From NCBI GenBank assembly GCA_964530925.1, contig CAZHBZ010000002.1:9560-73559 (forward strand): a stretch of DNA of 64,000 nt, written 5' to 3'. Position numbers and translations under genes: made by a program. Of the stretch, positions 43,274 to 51,794 are shown one piece after another (position 1 is the stretch's first letter; each line of letters starts with the position of its first letter). Source of the stretch: LiPW-15 sp964530925 (GTDB taxonomy: Bacteria > Patescibacteriota > Minisyncoccia > UBA6257 > 2-01-FULL-56-20). The notes beneath the pieces are model-generated. The model was not told the DNA's origin. It did not search any database and saw only the letters and a program-made list of their open reading frames with translations.

Positions 43274-44996
43274 AATTTTTCAAAACCAATTCAGCCCAAA
43301 AGCGAGAGAGGTGGCCTGGCGCGCCTTTTAAATCCAAAGAAAGCCAATTCCCCAGCGGAAATGCGAAACCCATTTTCGGTCTGTCCCACACCTCGCGCGG
43401 CAAGTCTCGACCCATGGCGGAGATAAGCAACTCCTTGGGTCGCGCAGTCAGCTTGAGCGAGACAGGAAGCGAACTTATATATTCCACGAGTACGTGATCC
43501 AAAAATGGGACCCTCGCCTCTATAGAATGTCGCATCGACATGAAATCCGTGTCTTTCAAAAGCTGGTTGGCCATGTAAAAATTGACCTCCAGCCAGGAAA
43601 GGGCGTCGGCCGGATGCAAATTCTTGAGTTCGGTTGGCAGGAAATCTCCAAGTTTAGCAATATAGCTCCAAACCGAAGACTCGTTTATTTTTAAAGTTTC
43701 CGCTATCTCCGCCGGGGGGAAAAGTCCCCGAAGCGACAAATAGAAGTTTATGAGCCCCTTTCCCTCATATAGATAAATTAATTTCGCCCAACTCCTCCGA
43801 AGGGATAAGAGTTTGAGCGGCCACTTTAAAATTTTTGGTAATTTTTGAACGAATCGAAAAAGGCTCGCTCGCTTAAAATAGTGGTAGCCCATAAAAATCT
43901 CGTCGCTCCCCAACCCGGAAAGCACCGCCTTGAGTCCGGCCTCTTTGGCCGCTCGAGAGACAAAATATGTATTTACGCCATCGATGGTTGGCTGATCCAT
44001 GGCCGCAAATATATTTTCCTTTTCCGACTCGAAATCTTCCCTCCCGACCAAGTATTCTTTGTGCCGGCTTTTAATTCGCGCCGTCACACCTTCCCGATAC
44101 TTTTTCTCCGAAAATTTATATTCTTTAAAATCAATAGAAAGCGTATCTAGAGCTTTTTCTCTCTGTTTCGCGGCTAAAATGGCCAAAACGGATGAATCTA
44201 TTCCCCCGCTCAAGAAAACTCCGAGTGGCGCGTCGCTTATGAGATGTAACCTGACGGATTCATTCAATAGTTCCTTGATTCTTGAAACAGCCGCTCCTTT
44301 TGCTGGCGAAATTTTTTTGAGAAAGGAAGTTAGGGGCTCATAATATTTGATTTCTTTGGCCCCGTTTTTTGAAAAACTTAGATAATGTCCGGCTCTCACA
44401 GAATAAACCTCCTTGAATGTAGTCTTGGGAAGTGGCACCGAGCCAAAAAGCAAAAAGCCAATCTTTGCCTCCTCGTCTTCATGTAGTTCCACGAGGCCGC
44501 TCTCTTTTATGGCCACGACCGTCGAGGCAAAAACAAGACCTCCCTGGGTCGCTGCGTAATAAAGCGGTTTTATCCCGTACCGATCGCGCGCGAGAATCAA
44601 CTCTTCTCCCCGAGAATCATAAAGCGCTATCGCGAACATTCCCCGCAACTTGGAAAATGATTCCTTCCCCCACTCTTTGTAGCTTGCGAGAATTACCTCA
44701 GTGTCAGTTTTTGTTTTGAACGAATACCCTTTTGCGACAAGTTCCTTTTTAATTTCTTCGAAGTTATATATCTCTCCATTGAAAGTTATATGCAAATTAC
44801 CCGAAGACATCGGTTGATGCCCGTCGGCCGAAAGATCGATTATAGAAAGGCGTCTTTGGCCGAACGTTGCCGGACCGAAAGAATCGAGCCCTTCATCATC
44901 CGGCCCTCGAAGCTTCTGACGAGCGTTCATCTTGCGGACCGCATCTTCGGACCCTCGCCCATCCGAAAACGAAATTGCCCCCGCGATTCCGCACAT
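43260..44996 (-). CDS. asnB: Asparagine synthase (glutamine-hydrolysing) family protein
   Basis: A 578-residue AsnB-type enzyme. Cys2 in MCGIAGAISF is the glutaminase nucleophile, with RGPDDEG and ITFNGEIYNFEEIKKEL. The synthetase half has the ATP pyrophosphatase loop VFLSGGIDSSVLAIL. In polysaccharide loci such enzymes often amidate a uronic acid or other carboxyl group instead of making free asparagine; either is possible here. It follows the TPR-like gene at 44998 by one base. Confidence 0.92.
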   Translation of the reverse strand: MCGIAGAISFSDGRGSEDAVRKMNARQKLRGPDDEGLDSFGPATFGQRRLSIIDLSADGHQPMSSGNLHITFNGEIYNFEEIKKELVAKGYSFKTKTDTEVILASYKEWGKESFSKLRGMFAIALYDSRGEELILARDRYGIKPLYYAATQGGLVFASTVVAIKESGLVELHEDEEAKIGFLLFGSVPLPKTTFKEVYSVRAGHYLSFSKNGAKEIKYYEPLTSFLKKISPAKGAAVSRIKELLNESVRLHLISDAPLGVFLSGGIDSSVLAILAAKQREKALDTLSIDFKEYKFSEKKYREGVTARIKSRHKEYLVGREDFESEKENIFAAMDQPTIDGVNTYFVSRAAKEAGLKAVLSGLGSDEIFMGYHYFKRASLFRFVQKLPKILKWPLKLLSLRRSWAKLIYLYEGKGLINFYLSLRGLFPPAEIAETLKINESSVWSYIAKLGDFLPTELKNLHPADALSWLEVNFYMANQLLKDTDFMSMRHSIEARVPFLDHVLVEYISSLPVSLKLTARPKELLISAMGRDLPREVWDRPKMGFAFPLGNWLSLDLKGAPGHLSRFWAELVLKNYEKK

Positions 44997-44997
44997 T

Positions 44998-45597
44998 TTA
45001 TTTTCCTTTTTCCGGAGCCTTTAGCGTCGCCAAAAGATCGCTCACCCGGGAATCATCCGGCCAATATTTCAAAATAGTCCCTCCAACTTCTCTTGTATTC
45101 TCGTCATCTCCGACCGCGCTATAAAGCGTCAGAAGACCGTAAAGGACCGGCGGCAATTTCGGTCCGAGTTCACGCGCTCGTTTGTAATAGTCTATGGCGG
45201 CATCATAATCATCCTGCTTCATAAACCGAGTGAGAGACATTGTGTGAAGAGTTGCCATAGCAATATAATGCCGCGTGTCCGGATATATTTTCGGTTCGAT
45301 ATAATCTATAAGTTCCCGCGCCATCGATTCGGATATGTCTTGCTGCGAGTTGACCACGGAAAGGATATTGCTTGTAAGATATTTCGCCGACTCCTCTCCT
45401 CCGACCGGAGAATAGAAATCAAAAACTTTATCGAAATTCGCTTTGAAATCAGCGATGGTGCGCACGCTGTTGGCGCTTCGGGCCGAGTCTATATAGGTTT
45501 GCGATTTTAAGACCGGCAAGACCGAACCGAATACAAACAAAAAAACCACGGCGAGGATACAGAGCGAAATAACCGCCAATTTAAAACTATTGTTCAT
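44998..45597 (-). CDS. Membrane-anchored TPR-like protein
   Basis: A 199-residue protein with one N-terminal helix (LAVISLCILAVVFLFVFGSV) and then a helical outer domain with one or two TPR-like repeats (YDAAIDYYKRARELGPKLPP, VLYGLLTLYSAVGDDENTRE). It overlaps the end of the O-antigen-ligase-like gene by 11 bases. TPR domains often sit next to or inside ligases of this family, so this may be a partner in glycan attachment. Confidence 0.65.
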   Translation of the reverse strand: MNNSFKLAVISLCILAVVFLFVFGSVLPVLKSQTYIDSARSANSVRTIADFKANFDKVFDFYSPVGGEESAKYLTSNILSVVNSQQDISESMARELIDYIEPKIYPDTRHYIAMATLHTMSLTRFMKQDDYDAAIDYYKRARELGPKLPPVLYGLLTLYSAVGDDENTREVGGTILKYWPDDSRVSDLLATLKAPEKGK

Positions 45598-46957
45598 TAG
45601 TCCTGTTTTCTTTTGCCCGCGACGAATTCAGAAGATAGTAGGCAAAACCAAAGAAGAGAAAAATATTCAAGTAAGTCGGCAATATGTCGAAAAGCACCAT
45701 GCCCTGCACCAGGTAAGCTATGGGCAACGCGAAGACTATCGCCTTGGCGGCTGGCGAGAGCTTCGCTAGTCTTGAAGCGTTCTCGTGGCTCGAATGTTTC
45801 TCCCGCCCCTTTCTTAAAACCTCCACGAAGAAAACCAAAAAAATAGAGAAGTACGCGAGAGTTCCCAAAAGCCCTATCTCCGCCAAATAATCAAAGAATA
45901 TATTATGAGCCCTATCGAACCACGCGCCGAACGCCGCCGGCGGCTTGAAATATTCGGTATTAAAATTGCGGTCAAAAACATGTAAGAAATTTTCCGGACC
46001 GGCTCCCAAAAGCGGCCTCTCTTTAAATCCGTCCCAAGCCATCTTCCAGATAGTGCGGCGGTCGCTGAAAGTTTGAGCGCTGAAAGAAATATCAAAAACC
46101 CTGGCGAACGGGAGCTTCTTTATGAGCGGATTATCTTTTAAGACGACCATCGCCGACACAAACAAAACCACAAACGCCGCAAGCCCAATAAGCCACTTCC
46201 TCCACTCTTTTTTGGAGAACGCCAAAAATCCCAGGAAAAATACCGAACTCGCGATTAAAGCTAGGAAAGCTCCGCGGGTCGCCGCCAAAAATAGAAATAC
46301 AATAAATATCAAAACGGAAGCGGCTATCGGCAGGCCCTTAACCGAACGAATCTGTCCGCGATATTTAGTAAAAAGGAGATAAAGAGCGAAAAAGAGCATA
46401 AAAATCATGTAAGTCGCGAAATAGGCCGGGTTTCCGATAGAACCTTGGAATCGGAAATTCTCCGCGCTAAACGCCGGGCCGATCACGTTCTCCACTCCCC
46501 AGCCCGCCAAAAGACCGTAACCAATAGAAAGGAAGGCGGCGGAAAAAGAGCACCAGAATATTCTTATCCAGTTCTTCTCTTCGTCAAAAAGCGCCGCTAA
46601 AAGCAGAAAAAATCCATAAAGATGGAGTATCTGTAAGCCACCCTCTCCCCGCTCAAAATTAGACCAAAAAGAATTGGCTGGATCGACGCCAAAAGCTCCA
46701 GAGAGAAGAAAAAAGAATGTAAACGCTGAAATCGCGATGCCGAGCGGAGACCTTATAACTTTGCGTAGCTTGTCTAGATAGACATCGCCGTCGCTCTCTT
46801 TTATGAGCCCGATAAGGAAAAAGATAAGCGCGAAGTCAACGGAACTCCGAAACCACGCGTATTTCCCAACGATAAAAGGGAAAAGCGTGGATGTAGTAAC
46901 CAAGGTTATCGCGAAAACCGCGGCGTAAAGAAAAAATTTTGATATTTTGAATGACAT
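45587..46957 (-). CDS. O-antigen ligase/polymerase family membrane protein
   Basis: A 456-residue protein with about 12 membrane helices. The Wzy_C block RRTIWKMAWDGFKERPLLGA followed by GPENF is present, as is RAHNIFFDYLAEIGLLGTLA, both typical of O-antigen ligase/polymerase proteins. It acts outside the membrane to join or polymerise the glycan. It closes the polysaccharide locus. Directly before its ATG lies an ACTAC-rich, G-poor tract (46958-46996) with no Shine-Dalgarno site. Confidence 0.87.
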   Translation of the reverse strand: MSFKISKFFLYAAVFAITLVTTSTLFPFIVGKYAWFRSSVDFALIFFLIGLIKESDGDVYLDKLRKVIRSPLGIAISAFTFFFLLSGAFGVDPANSFWSNFERGEGGLQILHLYGFFLLLAALFDEEKNWIRIFWCSFSAAFLSIGYGLLAGWGVENVIGPAFSAENFRFQGSIGNPAYFATYMIFMLFFALYLLFTKYRGQIRSVKGLPIAASVLIFIVFLFLAATRGAFLALIASSVFFLGFLAFSKKEWRKWLIGLAAFVVLFVSAMVVLKDNPLIKKLPFARVFDISFSAQTFSDRRTIWKMAWDGFKERPLLGAGPENFLHVFDRNFNTEYFKPPAAFGAWFDRAHNIFFDYLAEIGLLGTLAYFSIFLVFFVEVLRKGREKHSSHENASRLAKLSPAAKAIVFALPIAYLVQGMVLFDILPTYLNIFLFFGFAYYLLNSSRAKENRTNEQ

Positions 46958-46996
46958 AGGCGTGAGTAGTTTGTCGTAAGTCGTTGGTAGTTAGAC
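46958..46996 (-). repeat. ACTAC-rich tract before the ligase gene
   Basis: On the minus strand it reads CTAACTACCAACGACTTACG and onward to the ATG, almost without G. It pairs in inverted orientation with the tract at 47371-47405, and the two flank the broken S23-type gene. Confidence 0.55.
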
Positions 46997-47006
46997 TTCT
47001 CCTGCT

Positions 47007-47372
47007 TTATTCTAGACTTTTAGCCAATTTGTTGAGCATCCTCATAACGTCATCAAGCAGCACTAGAACTTTAGCATAATCTTCTTTGCGCCCAAAACCA
47101 AGATTCTTGGCAATCTCAAGCTGCGTTTCCAATTCCGCGCCAGAACCAAACGCTATTAACACAAAATGCCTGAAATCTTTTTTTGTTCCTCACCTGCTTC
47201 CTTCGGCTATATTTGAAGGGATCGAGACAGCCGATCTTTTAATCTGGGATACAAGAGCGAATCTTTCGTCGGACGGGAATACCTCGGTTAAGGAATACAC
47301 CAAACCCGCAAGTTCGACGGATTTTTGCCAAACATGAAGTTCTCTATATGAACCAAGTTTCATTGCCCCCAT
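47007..47372 (-). pseudogene. Four-helix-bundle (S23/23S rRNA intervening-type) gene with an in-frame UGA
   Basis: The frame from 47372 reads LGSYRELHVWQKSVELAGLV and SIPSNIAEGSR, then a TGA at 47190-47192, then in the same frame GTKKDFRHFVLIAFGSGAEL and onward to KLAKSLE and TAA at 47007. Both halves match the four-helix-bundle S23 family (NIAEGSRRGTKKDF-type centre), so a single CGA-to-TGA change would explain the stop. The gene has no ribosome site and is flanked by inverted ACTAC-type tracts. A short product, recoding or simple decay are all possible; decay is most likely. Confidence 0.75.
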
Positions 47373-47405
47373 AACTACCTACGACCCACGACTAACGACC
47401 AACTA
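47371..47405 (+). repeat. ACTAC-rich tract after rny
   Basis: The plus strand reads ATAACTACCTACGACCCACG and on to CCAACTACC. It overlaps the stop codon of rny and the start of the S23-type frame, and is inverted relative to the tract at 46958-46996. Confidence 0.55.
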
Positions 47406-48923
47406 CCTGGCAAACTCCACCGCCCTCATTTCCCTGATAACATTCACCTTAATTTCGCCCGGATACTTAAGCTCGCTCTGTATCCTGTTTGCGATTTCCT
47501 TGGCCATCTCGAGCGCCCGGAAGTCGTCTATTTTTTCGGGAATTACGAACACGCGCAATTCGCGGCCCGCGGAAATAGCATAGGCATTTTTAACCCCTGG
47601 AAATTCGGAGGCGATCTTTTCCAAATCCGCCAGACGTTTAATGTAATTTTCCACCGTTCCCCTCCTCGCTCCGGGGCGCGCGGCGGACAACACGTCCACG
47701 GCAGTTATAACAAATGACTCCGGAGACGCGTACGGATAATCTTCGTGATGGCTCCTCATCCCGTTTATCACATCTTCGGAAATACCGTACTTCTTGAGTA
47801 TCTTCATTCCAAGATCCACGTGCGTTCCTTCTACCTCGTGGTCTATGGCTTTTCCGATGTCGTGCAAGAGCGCGGCCTTCTTCGCCACCGCCACATTCAA
47901 CCCCAACTCCGCCGCCATCATGCCGGCAAGATAAGTCATCTCGATCGAGTGGTTCAAAACATTCTGACCAAAACTGGTGCGGAAATGTAAGCGCCCCAAG
48001 AGCGAAAGAATTTCTTTTGGCAGATCGTAAACACCGACCTCCATTGCCGCCGCCTCGCCAATCTCGCCCACGCGCTTGTTGAGTTCTTCTTTGGCTTCCT
48101 CAACCTTTTCCTCTATCTTCGCGGGTTGGATCCGGCCGTCTTTAATGAGTTGTTCCAAGGCAAGCCTCGCGACTTCCCTGCGGAAAGGGTCGAAGGACGA
48201 AATGACTATGGTGTCCGGAGTTTCATCCATCACGAATTCCACGCCGGTCGCTCTTTCCAGAGCGCGGATGTTGCGGCCTTCGCGGCCGATTATTTTTCCT
48301 TTAATTTCCTCGTCAGCCAGATGGAAAACAGTGGTGGTAAGTTCGGAAACGTGCGAACGGGCGTAGCGCTGCATCGCGGTCGTGATTATCTCCACAGATT
48401 TTTTCTCGAGCTCATCCCGGAGATTCTGTTCGAGCTTCTGCATAGTTTTCGCAAGATCCTCCCGATTCTGTTCTTTTACCGCGGAATACAAAGCTTCCTT
48501 TGCCTGCTCGGGCGAAAGACCGCTCACTTTTTCTAGCTCCACCTGCGCCTTGGCGCGGACTTCGTCTACCTCTTTGTGGCGCGCTTCGAGAGCCTCTCGC
48601 TCAGCGCGAAGTTTAGCGGAATCCTGGTCCAACGCGGTTAATTTCTTTTCCAAAGACTCCTCGCGTTCATGGATGCGGGATTCGAGGGCCAATATTTCTT
48701 TTTTCCGATCGCGTTCCTCCTTTTGCGCTTCTTCCAAAATGTTCGAGGCTTTCTCTTTCGCGCCAAGCAAAATTTCCTTGGCCTCGCTCTCGGCTTTTTT
48801 ATTCTTCTCTTCTATTTGCTGCTCGAGCGAACCTAACTGTTTAGTCGCCCAAACCTGTCGCACAAAGTATCCTGCCGCCAGACCCAAAACAAGGCCCCCT
48901 AAGGGAATCAGTATTGAAGACAT
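47403..48923 (-). CDS. rny: Ribonuclease Y
   Basis: A 506-residue endoribonuclease that starts mRNA decay. It has an N-terminal membrane helix (ILIPLGGLVLGLAAGYFV), a long coiled coil (about residues 25-180), a KH domain with GKIIGREGRNIRALERATGV, and an HD domain with LNHSIEMTYLAGMMA and LLHDIGKAIDHEVEGTH. It is full length for the family. Together with RNase J at 53847 it suggests Gram-positive-style RNA decay. It has a good promoter at 48986-49015. Confidence 0.97.
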   Translation of the reverse strand: MSSILIPLGGLVLGLAAGYFVRQVWATKQLGSLEQQIEEKNKKAESEAKEILLGAKEKASNILEEAQKEERDRKKEILALESRIHEREESLEKKLTALDQDSAKLRAEREALEARHKEVDEVRAKAQVELEKVSGLSPEQAKEALYSAVKEQNREDLAKTMQKLEQNLRDELEKKSVEIITTAMQRYARSHVSELTTTVFHLADEEIKGKIIGREGRNIRALERATGVEFVMDETPDTIVISSFDPFRREVARLALEQLIKDGRIQPAKIEEKVEEAKEELNKRVGEIGEAAAMEVGVYDLPKEILSLLGRLHFRTSFGQNVLNHSIEMTYLAGMMAAELGLNVAVAKKAALLHDIGKAIDHEVEGTHVDLGMKILKKYGISEDVINGMRSHHEDYPYASPESFVITAVDVLSAARPGARRGTVENYIKRLADLEKIASEFPGVKNAYAISAGRELRVFVIPEKIDDFRALEMAKEIANRIQSELKYPGEIKVNVIREMRAVEFAR

Positions 48924-48985
48924 TATTAATTTTTCGTTGAAACTCCATCTCGATAAGACGAAGGTTGATGACTCTTTCGAACTTC

Positions 48986-49015
48986 ATCATACCCCAATTT
49001 GGCCTAAATGGTCAA
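48986..49015 (-). promoter_or_regulatory. Promoter of rny
   Basis: On the minus strand, TTGACC (49010-49015), 18 bases, TATGAT (48986-48991), with a leader of about 55 bases before the rny ATG at 48923. The rest of the 223-bp gap to gpmI holds no gene that I can see. Confidence 0.6.
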
Positions 49016-49146
49016 TAAAATGGCATAATTGTATTAGTCAGATAATCGCCCGTCGTTCAGAAATTCTTCGCCCAATAAAACGGGACAAGAATTACTCCTT
49101 GTGTTTTTTCCTATAACCCAACACCTATAACCTATCACCTATTTCT

Positions 49147-50682
49147 ATGGCAAAAAATGTCGTTCTTATAATCCTGGACGGTTGGGGCATCGGCCGGAAT
49201 GACGAGTCCAACCCCATCTACATGGTCAAACCCCAGAATCTGAAGTTTCTGGAGGACAACTACCCCGTAACAAGCCTTCAAGCCTCGGGAATCTCCGTGG
49301 GGCTCCCCTGGGGCGAAGTGGGCAACAGCGAAGTAGGCCACCTAACCATCGGCGCGGGCAAAGTCATCTATCAATACTTCCCGCGGATCACTATGGCCAT
49401 CCAGGACGGGACTTTTTTTGAAAATCCCGCCATCAAGGCTGCTTGCGACCACGCCAAAAAAAATAATTCGTATCTGAATTTCATGGGACTCTTGTCCAAG
49501 GGGAACGTTCATGCTTCCCTCGATCACCTGAAAGCGCTTTTGAAATTTGCCGAGAAAGAAGGGGTCGCGAACGTGCGCCTTCATCTCTTCTCCGACGGAA
49601 AAGACTCCCCGCCCAAAACGCTTGAAAAATTCTTGGCGGAGCTTCCCGCGGGAAAGATCGCGACCTTGACCGGACGATATTATGCGATGGACCGCGAAGG
49701 TAATTGGCGGCTCACCGAACAGGCCTATAACTGCATGACCGGAACCTCGGGAACGCTGGCCAAGGATAATTTCTCCAAGCTCATTACCGACAATTACGCC
49801 AAAGGCCTAAACGAAGAATATCTGCCCCCGCTTCGCCTTCAAGAAGATGGCGGAATAAAAGACGGCGACGCGCTTTTCATTTTTAACTATCGCGAAGATT
49901 CCATCCGACAAATAGCGGAGTCGTTTATCGTTAAAGATTTTGACAAATTCCAGAGGAAAGATTTTAAAGATCTTTTCGTAGCGACCATGACCCACTATAT
50001 GGATAAATTCGATTGCCCGGTCGCCTTTCCTTCGGAAGTGGTAAAATCCCCTCTCGGCAAAGTAATAAGCGACGCGAAAATGACCCAGCTCCGTCTCGCG
50101 GAATCTTACAAATACGCCCACGTCACTTATTTTTTCAACGGATTTACCGAACCTCCTCTCGAAGGAGAATATCGCGTCCTCATTCCCTCTGAGCCCATCC
50201 CTCACCCCGATGAACATCCGCAGATGATGGCCTCGGCTATAACCGACCGGCTAATTCAAGCCATCGAAAACCGGGCGTTTAATTTTATTTTGGTGAATTA
50301 TGCGAACGGCGACACCATCGCCCACACCGGAAACTACAATGCGGCCAAGGAGGCGGTTAAGACCATAGACAAGGAACTTGGGCGCGTCATCCAATCCGTT
50401 CTCGCGAATGACGCCCTGCTTTTTATTAGCTCCGATCATGGCAACGTGGAAGAACTTTTGAATCCGATGACCGGCCAATCCGAGACCCAGCATGATCCAA
50501 ATCCGGTTCCCTTCCATATCGTCGGCAATGAATTTAAAGGGAGAAAGTTCATCAACTGGCAAAGTGTGGCTACGGAACCGCTCGGCATCATCTCCGATAT
50601 AGCCCCGACAATACTCGAGATAATCGGCCTCAAGAAACCGGAAGATATGAGCGGGAGAAGTCTCCTTCGGGACCTTCTATAA
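49147..50682 (+). CDS. gpmI: 2,3-bisphosphoglycerate-independent phosphoglycerate mutase
   Basis: A 511-residue enzyme of the alkaline-phosphatase superfamily that converts 3- to 2-phosphoglycerate in glycolysis. It has the metal site LIILDGWGIG, the catalytic serine in GNSEVGHLTIGAGKV, ATLTGRYYAMDR and the late metal site FISSDHGNVEELL. It is full length. A G-poor tract (CCTATAACCTATCACCTATT just before ATG) replaces a Shine-Dalgarno site. A two-way terminator follows. Confidence 0.97.
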   Translation: MAKNVVLIILDGWGIGRNDESNPIYMVKPQNLKFLEDNYPVTSLQASGISVGLPWGEVGNSEVGHLTIGAGKVIYQYFPRITMAIQDGTFFENPAIKAACDHAKKNNSYLNFMGLLSKGNVHASLDHLKALLKFAEKEGVANVRLHLFSDGKDSPPKTLEKFLAELPAGKIATLTGRYYAMDREGNWRLTEQAYNCMTGTSGTLAKDNFSKLITDNYAKGLNEEYLPPLRLQEDGGIKDGDALFIFNYREDSIRQIAESFIVKDFDKFQRKDFKDLFVATMTHYMDKFDCPVAFPSEVVKSPLGKVISDAKMTQLRLAESYKYAHVTYFFNGFTEPPLEGEYRVLIPSEPIPHPDEHPQMMASAITDRLIQAIENRAFNFILVNYANGDTIAHTGNYNAAKEAVKTIDKELGRVIQSVLANDALLFISSDHGNVEELLNPMTGQSETQHDPNPVPFHIVGNEFKGRKFINWQSVATEPLGIISDIAPTILEIIGLKKPEDMSGRSLLRDLL

Positions 50683-50711
50683 AAACAGACTTTTAGAATT
50701 TTTAATTAAAA

Positions 50712-50734
50712 AAACGCCGCTCACCGCGGCGTTT
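50712..50734. terminator. Two-way intrinsic terminator after gpmI
   Basis: AAACGCCGC, five-base loop, GCGGCGTTT. The TGA stop codon of the small minus-strand gene (50721-50723) lies inside the loop. Confidence 0.75.
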
Positions 50735-50903
50735 CGTCATATTTCACAGAGAGAAGGAGTGCGAGGCCAACCAGCGCCGCTCCGGACGCGCAGATGAGCA
50801 GCATGGGCCGCCAGGCAAAATCGCTAAGTAGTCCTCCGAAAACAATCGCGAACCCCAGGAGCGCCATTCCCTGGAGAATCTTTTCCCTTTTCTTCGCGCG
50901 CAT
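50721..50903 (-). CDS. Small two-helix membrane protein
   Basis: A 60-residue protein with a basic start (MRAKKREKILQG), two hydrophobic helices (MALLGFAIVFGGLLSDF and MLLICASGAALVGLALLLSV) and a polar tail. I do not recognise a family. A strong GGAGGG site before the ATG and an own terminator support a real gene. Function unknown. Confidence 0.6.
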   Translation of the reverse strand: MRAKKREKILQGMALLGFAIVFGGLLSDFAWRPMLLICASGAALVGLALLLSVKYDETPR

Positions 50904-50973
50904 TTCAACCCTCCATCCGCTTTAAGCTGATTATAATTATAGCCTCAATATTCCGCGACGCAACCTAAATTGG

Positions 50974-50979
50974 TATAAT
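50974..50979 (+). promoter_or_regulatory. -10 box of the gene at 50986
   Basis: TATAAT ending six bases before the ATG. The transcript should be leaderless. The -35 region is weak. Confidence 0.6.
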
Positions 50980-50985
50980 CAAAAC

Positions 50986-51342
50986 ATGTTCAGACTGATT
51001 GCGCGCGCGATAATCGCGGTTGTCGTTAATGCTCTTGGCCTTTTGGCCGCTTCGCACTACATAAACGGCTTTAACCTGAATAATGACTTCGGGGAACTTA
51101 TAATCGTCGCGGCTGTTTTCACCGCGATTTATTTTATCCTGCGCCCGATAGTCAAAATGATATTGGGTCCGTTTTTGGTGCTTACTTTGGGCCTAGGGCT
51201 TATCGCGGTCAACGCCATAATGCTCTATGTTCTTGACTTAGCCTCCAAAAATCTTATGATAGATGGCGTCGGAGCGCTCCTTGAGGCAACACTGCTTCTA
51301 AGCGTCCTGAACTTTATTCTGCATTACGCGGAAAAAGAATAG
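50986..51342 (+). CDS. Phage holin family 4-like (PF04020-type) membrane protein
   Basis: A 118-residue protein with four hydrophobic helices, including AVFTAIYFILRPIVKMILGP followed by FLVLTLGLGLIAVNAIMLYV. This layout and the RPIVK-LGP pattern match the YvlD-type family grouped as phage holin 4 superfamily. Despite the name it is a common chromosomal membrane protein of unknown role, and no phage genes are nearby. It is leaderless. Confidence 0.75.
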   Translation: MFRLIARAIIAVVVNALGLLAASHYINGFNLNNDFGELIIVAAVFTAIYFILRPIVKMILGPFLVLTLGLGLIAVNAIMLYVLDLASKNLMIDGVGALLEATLLLSVLNFILHYAEKE

Positions 51343-51356
51343 TGGACAGAAATTAA

Positions 51357-51454
51357 CCTAATTGCTCTAATTACCCTAATTGACCGGGGCGGGCTCGCCT
51401 CATCTTAGAATAATTAGTTGTAATTAAAATAATTAGAAATAATTTACTTAAGAT
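51357..51454. repeat. Inverted CTAATT-rich arms before secG
   Basis: CTAATTGCTCTAATTACCCT is followed, after a GC-rich centre, by AATAATTAGTTGTAATTAAA and AATAATTAGAAATAATT. The arms are roughly complementary, so the region can fold back on itself. It resembles the ACTAC-type tract pairs but is richer in AATT. Confidence 0.4.
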
Positions 51455-51667
51455 ATGATCTCAATAATATATATAATCGTAGCCGTTGCCTTAGTAACCC
51501 TAATCCTGCTTCAGCAGCGCTCCGGAGGAATGTCCGGTCTTTTTGGCGGCGACTCAAGCGGCTTTTATCAGACCAGGCGCGGGCTCGAAAAACTTTTTCT
51601 TTGGGGAACCGTCGTTCTTTCCGTTCTTTTTGTGGCGCTCTCCCTTTGGCAGTTAATCCAAAAATAA
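51455..51667 (+). CDS. secG: Preprotein translocase subunit SecG
   Basis: A 70-residue protein with two membrane helices (ISIIYIIVAVALVTLILLQQ and LFLWGTVVLSVLFVALSLW) around the SecG loop RSGGMSGLFGGDSSGFYQTR followed by RGLEK. It supports SecYEG-driven export. A small hairpin (TCCCGC/GCGGGA at 51671-51687) follows its stop. Confidence 0.9.
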   Translation: MISIIYIIVAVALVTLILLQQRSGGMSGLFGGDSSGFYQTRRGLEKLFLWGTVVLSVLFVALSLWQLIQK

Positions 51668-51794
51668 ATCTCCCGCGAACAGCGGGAATTTAAAGATGGC
51701 TCGTTTCACGCTATACTTTAGTAGCACGATTTTGATTTGATATTTTGCGCGCGCTACCTACTACCTACTACTAACTACCCACTGCATTTCAAAG

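Noticed and set aside
47190..47192. UGA read as an amino acid, as in Gracilibacteria or Absconditabacteria
   Set aside because: Only this one gene shows an in-frame UGA, and UGA is used as a normal stop elsewhere (for example the epimerase gene at 28639 and the gene at 50721).
50986..51342. A phage holin as a sign of a prophage
   Set aside because: The family name is misleading. The protein is a common chromosomal membrane protein, and no phage gene is nearby.
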